Shown here in pieces: positions 23,312-24,560 of a stretch of DNA of 24,560 nucleotides (its first letter is position 1; every line of letters begins with the position of its first letter). The translations under genes and the position numbers were made by a program. The notes under the pieces are model-generated. The model searched no databases. It was not told where the DNA came from and saw nothing but the letters and a program-made list of their open reading frames with translations. The DNA lies in assembly GCA_023457355.1 (NCBI GenBank), contig JAEWLW010000079.1, positions 1 through 24,560 on the forward strand, read 5' to 3'. The DNA is from Bacillota bacterium. Its GTDB lineage: Bacteria > Bacillota > Clostridia > Oscillospirales > Ruminococcaceae.

Positions 23312-23770
23312 AGCTTTTGCACTTCCTTTTTTGGATAATATGGATATCTTTTCAATCCGGCGGGGGAAATATACCCCAAAACAGAAAAATCCCTTATCAA
23401 CAAGAATAAGGGAAGCACCCGGTCGAGAAAGGTCATAAACCGCGGTATAAGATGGATATTCCATTAAAATAAGCTGTTTGGGGCGGCGTTTGCGCGCTGT
23501 GCCGCCCGCCGCGCGGCAGGCGGCGGCCAAAATGCCCAAAACATGTGAACGCCCCACAAAAAAAGAGCATCTGCGCCGTTGCTTTTAAGCGCTCTCCGGC
23601 AGTAAAAGCCCCCGGCCAAATGGTGGGCTGCAAGGGACTGAAATGCGCTTCGCAGGTAACGGATTTAGAGAGGATGTCGATCAAACCAAGGGATATCTCG
23701 ATGACTGTAGGTAATTTTGCATATAATCGAAATCAATTTTCCGCCAAATTCCCTGTATCATTTTGGGGAA
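23312..23770. other. Gap between spoIIA and the sensor gene
   Basis: About 460 bases with no gene I can support. On the minus strand a hairpin CCCTTAT/ATAAGGG (23391-23412) followed by ATTTTTCTGTTTT lies roughly 70 bases before spoIIAA and resembles a terminator or attenuator. A sigma-H promoter is expected for spoIIA in this group but I could not place it. No known RNA was recognised. Confidence 0.45.
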
Positions 23771-23778
23771 AAATACGC

Positions 23779-23805
23779 TATAATAACCCATAATAACAGT
23801 TATTA
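23779..23805 (+). promoter_or_regulatory. Possible -10 box and operator of the sensor gene
   Basis: TATAAT at 23779-23784 lacks a good -35. It is followed at 23791-23805 by the palindrome TAATAACAGTTATTA, which is placed like an operator. Confidence 0.4.
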
Positions 23806-23855
23806 TTCGTTTTTTATCGGCGCTGCGCCGCATGCCCCAGTGGCTGCCTGCCGCG

Positions 23856-23890
23856 GCGGACGGTTTGCCGGGAGTCCCGGCAGAATCCGC
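23856..23890 (+). promoter_or_regulatory. Two-tier hairpin in the sensor leader
   Basis: GCGGA/TCCGC encloses TGCCGGG/CCCGGCA with a three-base loop. It ends 20 bases before the ribosome site. It does not match the c-di-GMP riboswitch core I know, although such switches often precede chemoreceptor genes. Confidence 0.4.
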
Positions 23891-23923
23891 AACCCTATTA
23901 CTGCAACGCAAGGAGAATACATC

Positions 23924-24560
23924 ATGAAGTCGGTCAAGCTGAAGTTAATTTTCATGTTCACGCTGGTTATACTGGTCGTTGTTTCGGCGCTGGGCATTAC
24001 CACCATCACCTTTGAAAGCAAAAATCTGTTGAAGGATGCCCGGTACAGCCTCGAAACGCTGGCGCAGTCGCACGCCAGGAGCGTCGCAACCCAGATCGAA
24101 TCTGAAATGCGCTATGTCGACGCATTGGCCCAGAACAGTATGATAACCGACGGGACGGTTTCGATGGCTGAAAAATCGGCATATTACAAGGCCGAGGCTG
24201 AAAGAATGGGCTATGTGCTGTTTGCCTATGCCGATCTGACCGGGAAGGCAACGCTTCTGGACGGCACTTATCAAAATAACGATGTTGCCGACCGGGAATT
24301 TTTCCAAAAAGCCAAGGCGGGGGAGCTGGCCTGCTCCGACTTGATGTTCAGCAAGCTGGATGGCAAGCCGGTCGTCGTCTTTGCGGCGCCCGTCCGCATG
24401 CATAACCGCGTTGTCGGCGTGCTTTACGGCCGCAAGGACGGCCTGATGCTCAGCGATATCGGCGGGAGCATCGCCTACAAAAACACGGGCTACGGCTATA
24501 TCATCAACCATCAGGGCACCATTGTGGGGCATCAGGACCGGGAGATGGTGCTGACGCAGT
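23924..24560 (+). CDS. dCache-type membrane sensor, probably a chemotaxis receptor (partial)
   Basis: The first 212 codons of a gene that runs off the right edge. The N-terminus has a short basic start (MKSVKLKL) and a membrane helix at about 8-28. An extracytoplasmic helix (SLETLAQSHARSVATQIESE) follows, and then a double-Cache-like sensing domain: FAYADLTGKATLLDG, DVADREFFQKAKAG, APVRMHNRVVGVLYG and GYGYIINHQGTIVGH are all typical of dCache_1. This domain binds small ligands outside the cell. The output part (chemotaxis signalling, diguanylate cyclase or kinase) is not visible; a methyl-accepting receptor is the commonest partner. The ribosome site AAGGAGA is eight bases upstream. Confidence 0.85.
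   Translation, partial: MKSVKLKLIFMFTLVILVVVSALGITTITFESKNLLKDARYSLETLAQSHARSVATQIESEMRYVDALAQNSMITDGTVSMAEKSAYYKAEAERMGYVLFAYADLTGKATLLDGTYQNNDVADREFFQKAKAGELACSDLMFSKLDGKPVVVFAAPVRMHNRVVGVLYGRKDGLMLSDIGGSIAYKNTGYGYIINHQGTIVGHQDREMVLTQ

Noticed and set aside
23856..23923. c-di-GMP riboswitch before the sensor gene
   Set aside because: The conserved GEMM core bases are not present, though the leader is structured.

Overview
The window looks like a chromosomal contig of a spore-forming, GC-rich Clostridia (most likely Oscillospiraceae/Ruminococcaceae-type). The evidence is the sporulation genes (spoIIID and the complete spoIIAA-spoIIAB-spoIIAC operon), strong AGGAGG-type ribosome sites with some GTG and TTG starts, Clostridia-style gene order (walJ-rlmH, mltG-U32) and many short GC-rich hairpin repeats between genes. 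The taxon is an inference; no rRNA or other decisive marker is present.

Region 1-3950 is an accessory, degraded segment. It holds the 5' end of an IS3-type transposase running off the left edge, a small double zinc-ribbon gene, a divergent gene whose C-terminus resembles a phage tail tape-measure tail, a DUF2577/XkdR-like tail gene, and a GH25-type lysozyme whose second catalytic motif looks destroyed. The lysozyme gene lies between two related short elements in opposite orientation, one of them with perfect 19-bp terminal inverted repeats. I read this as a prophage remnant rearranged by small mobile elements.

Region 3977-12402 is housekeeping. A leftward NADP-type zinc alcohol dehydrogenase is followed by rightward thyX-tmk (dTMP synthesis and phosphorylation), a DUF2156 gene overlapping a GNAT acetyltransferase, and 5-formyl-THF cyclo-ligase. 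Next come a tiny, previously easy-to-miss cysteine-rich membrane peptide on the minus strand, mltG (peptidoglycan chain terminator) and a U32 protein of the tRNA hydroxylation type. ThyX consumes methylene-THF and the cyclo-ligase feeds folate back, so these genes share one-carbon metabolism.

Region 12403-17329 holds spoIIID, murA (with a near-consensus promoter far upstream and a hairpin leader), the walJ-like metallo-hydrolase, rlmH and a second, UlaG-like metallo-hydrolase. Region 17330-18570 has no gene and is a mosaic of hairpin repeats, including four tandem 65-66 bp units. Then come tex and a YczE-type membrane protein, a second copy of the same hairpin repeat, the leftward spoIIA operon (anti-anti-sigma, anti-sigma, sigma F), and at the right edge the start of a dCache-type sensor, probably a chemotaxis receptor.

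The most notable unexplained content is intergenic: at least three families of short structured repeats, two of them with inverted terminal repeats and one with compensatory base changes that support RNA folding. I found no convincing new defence or biosynthetic system.
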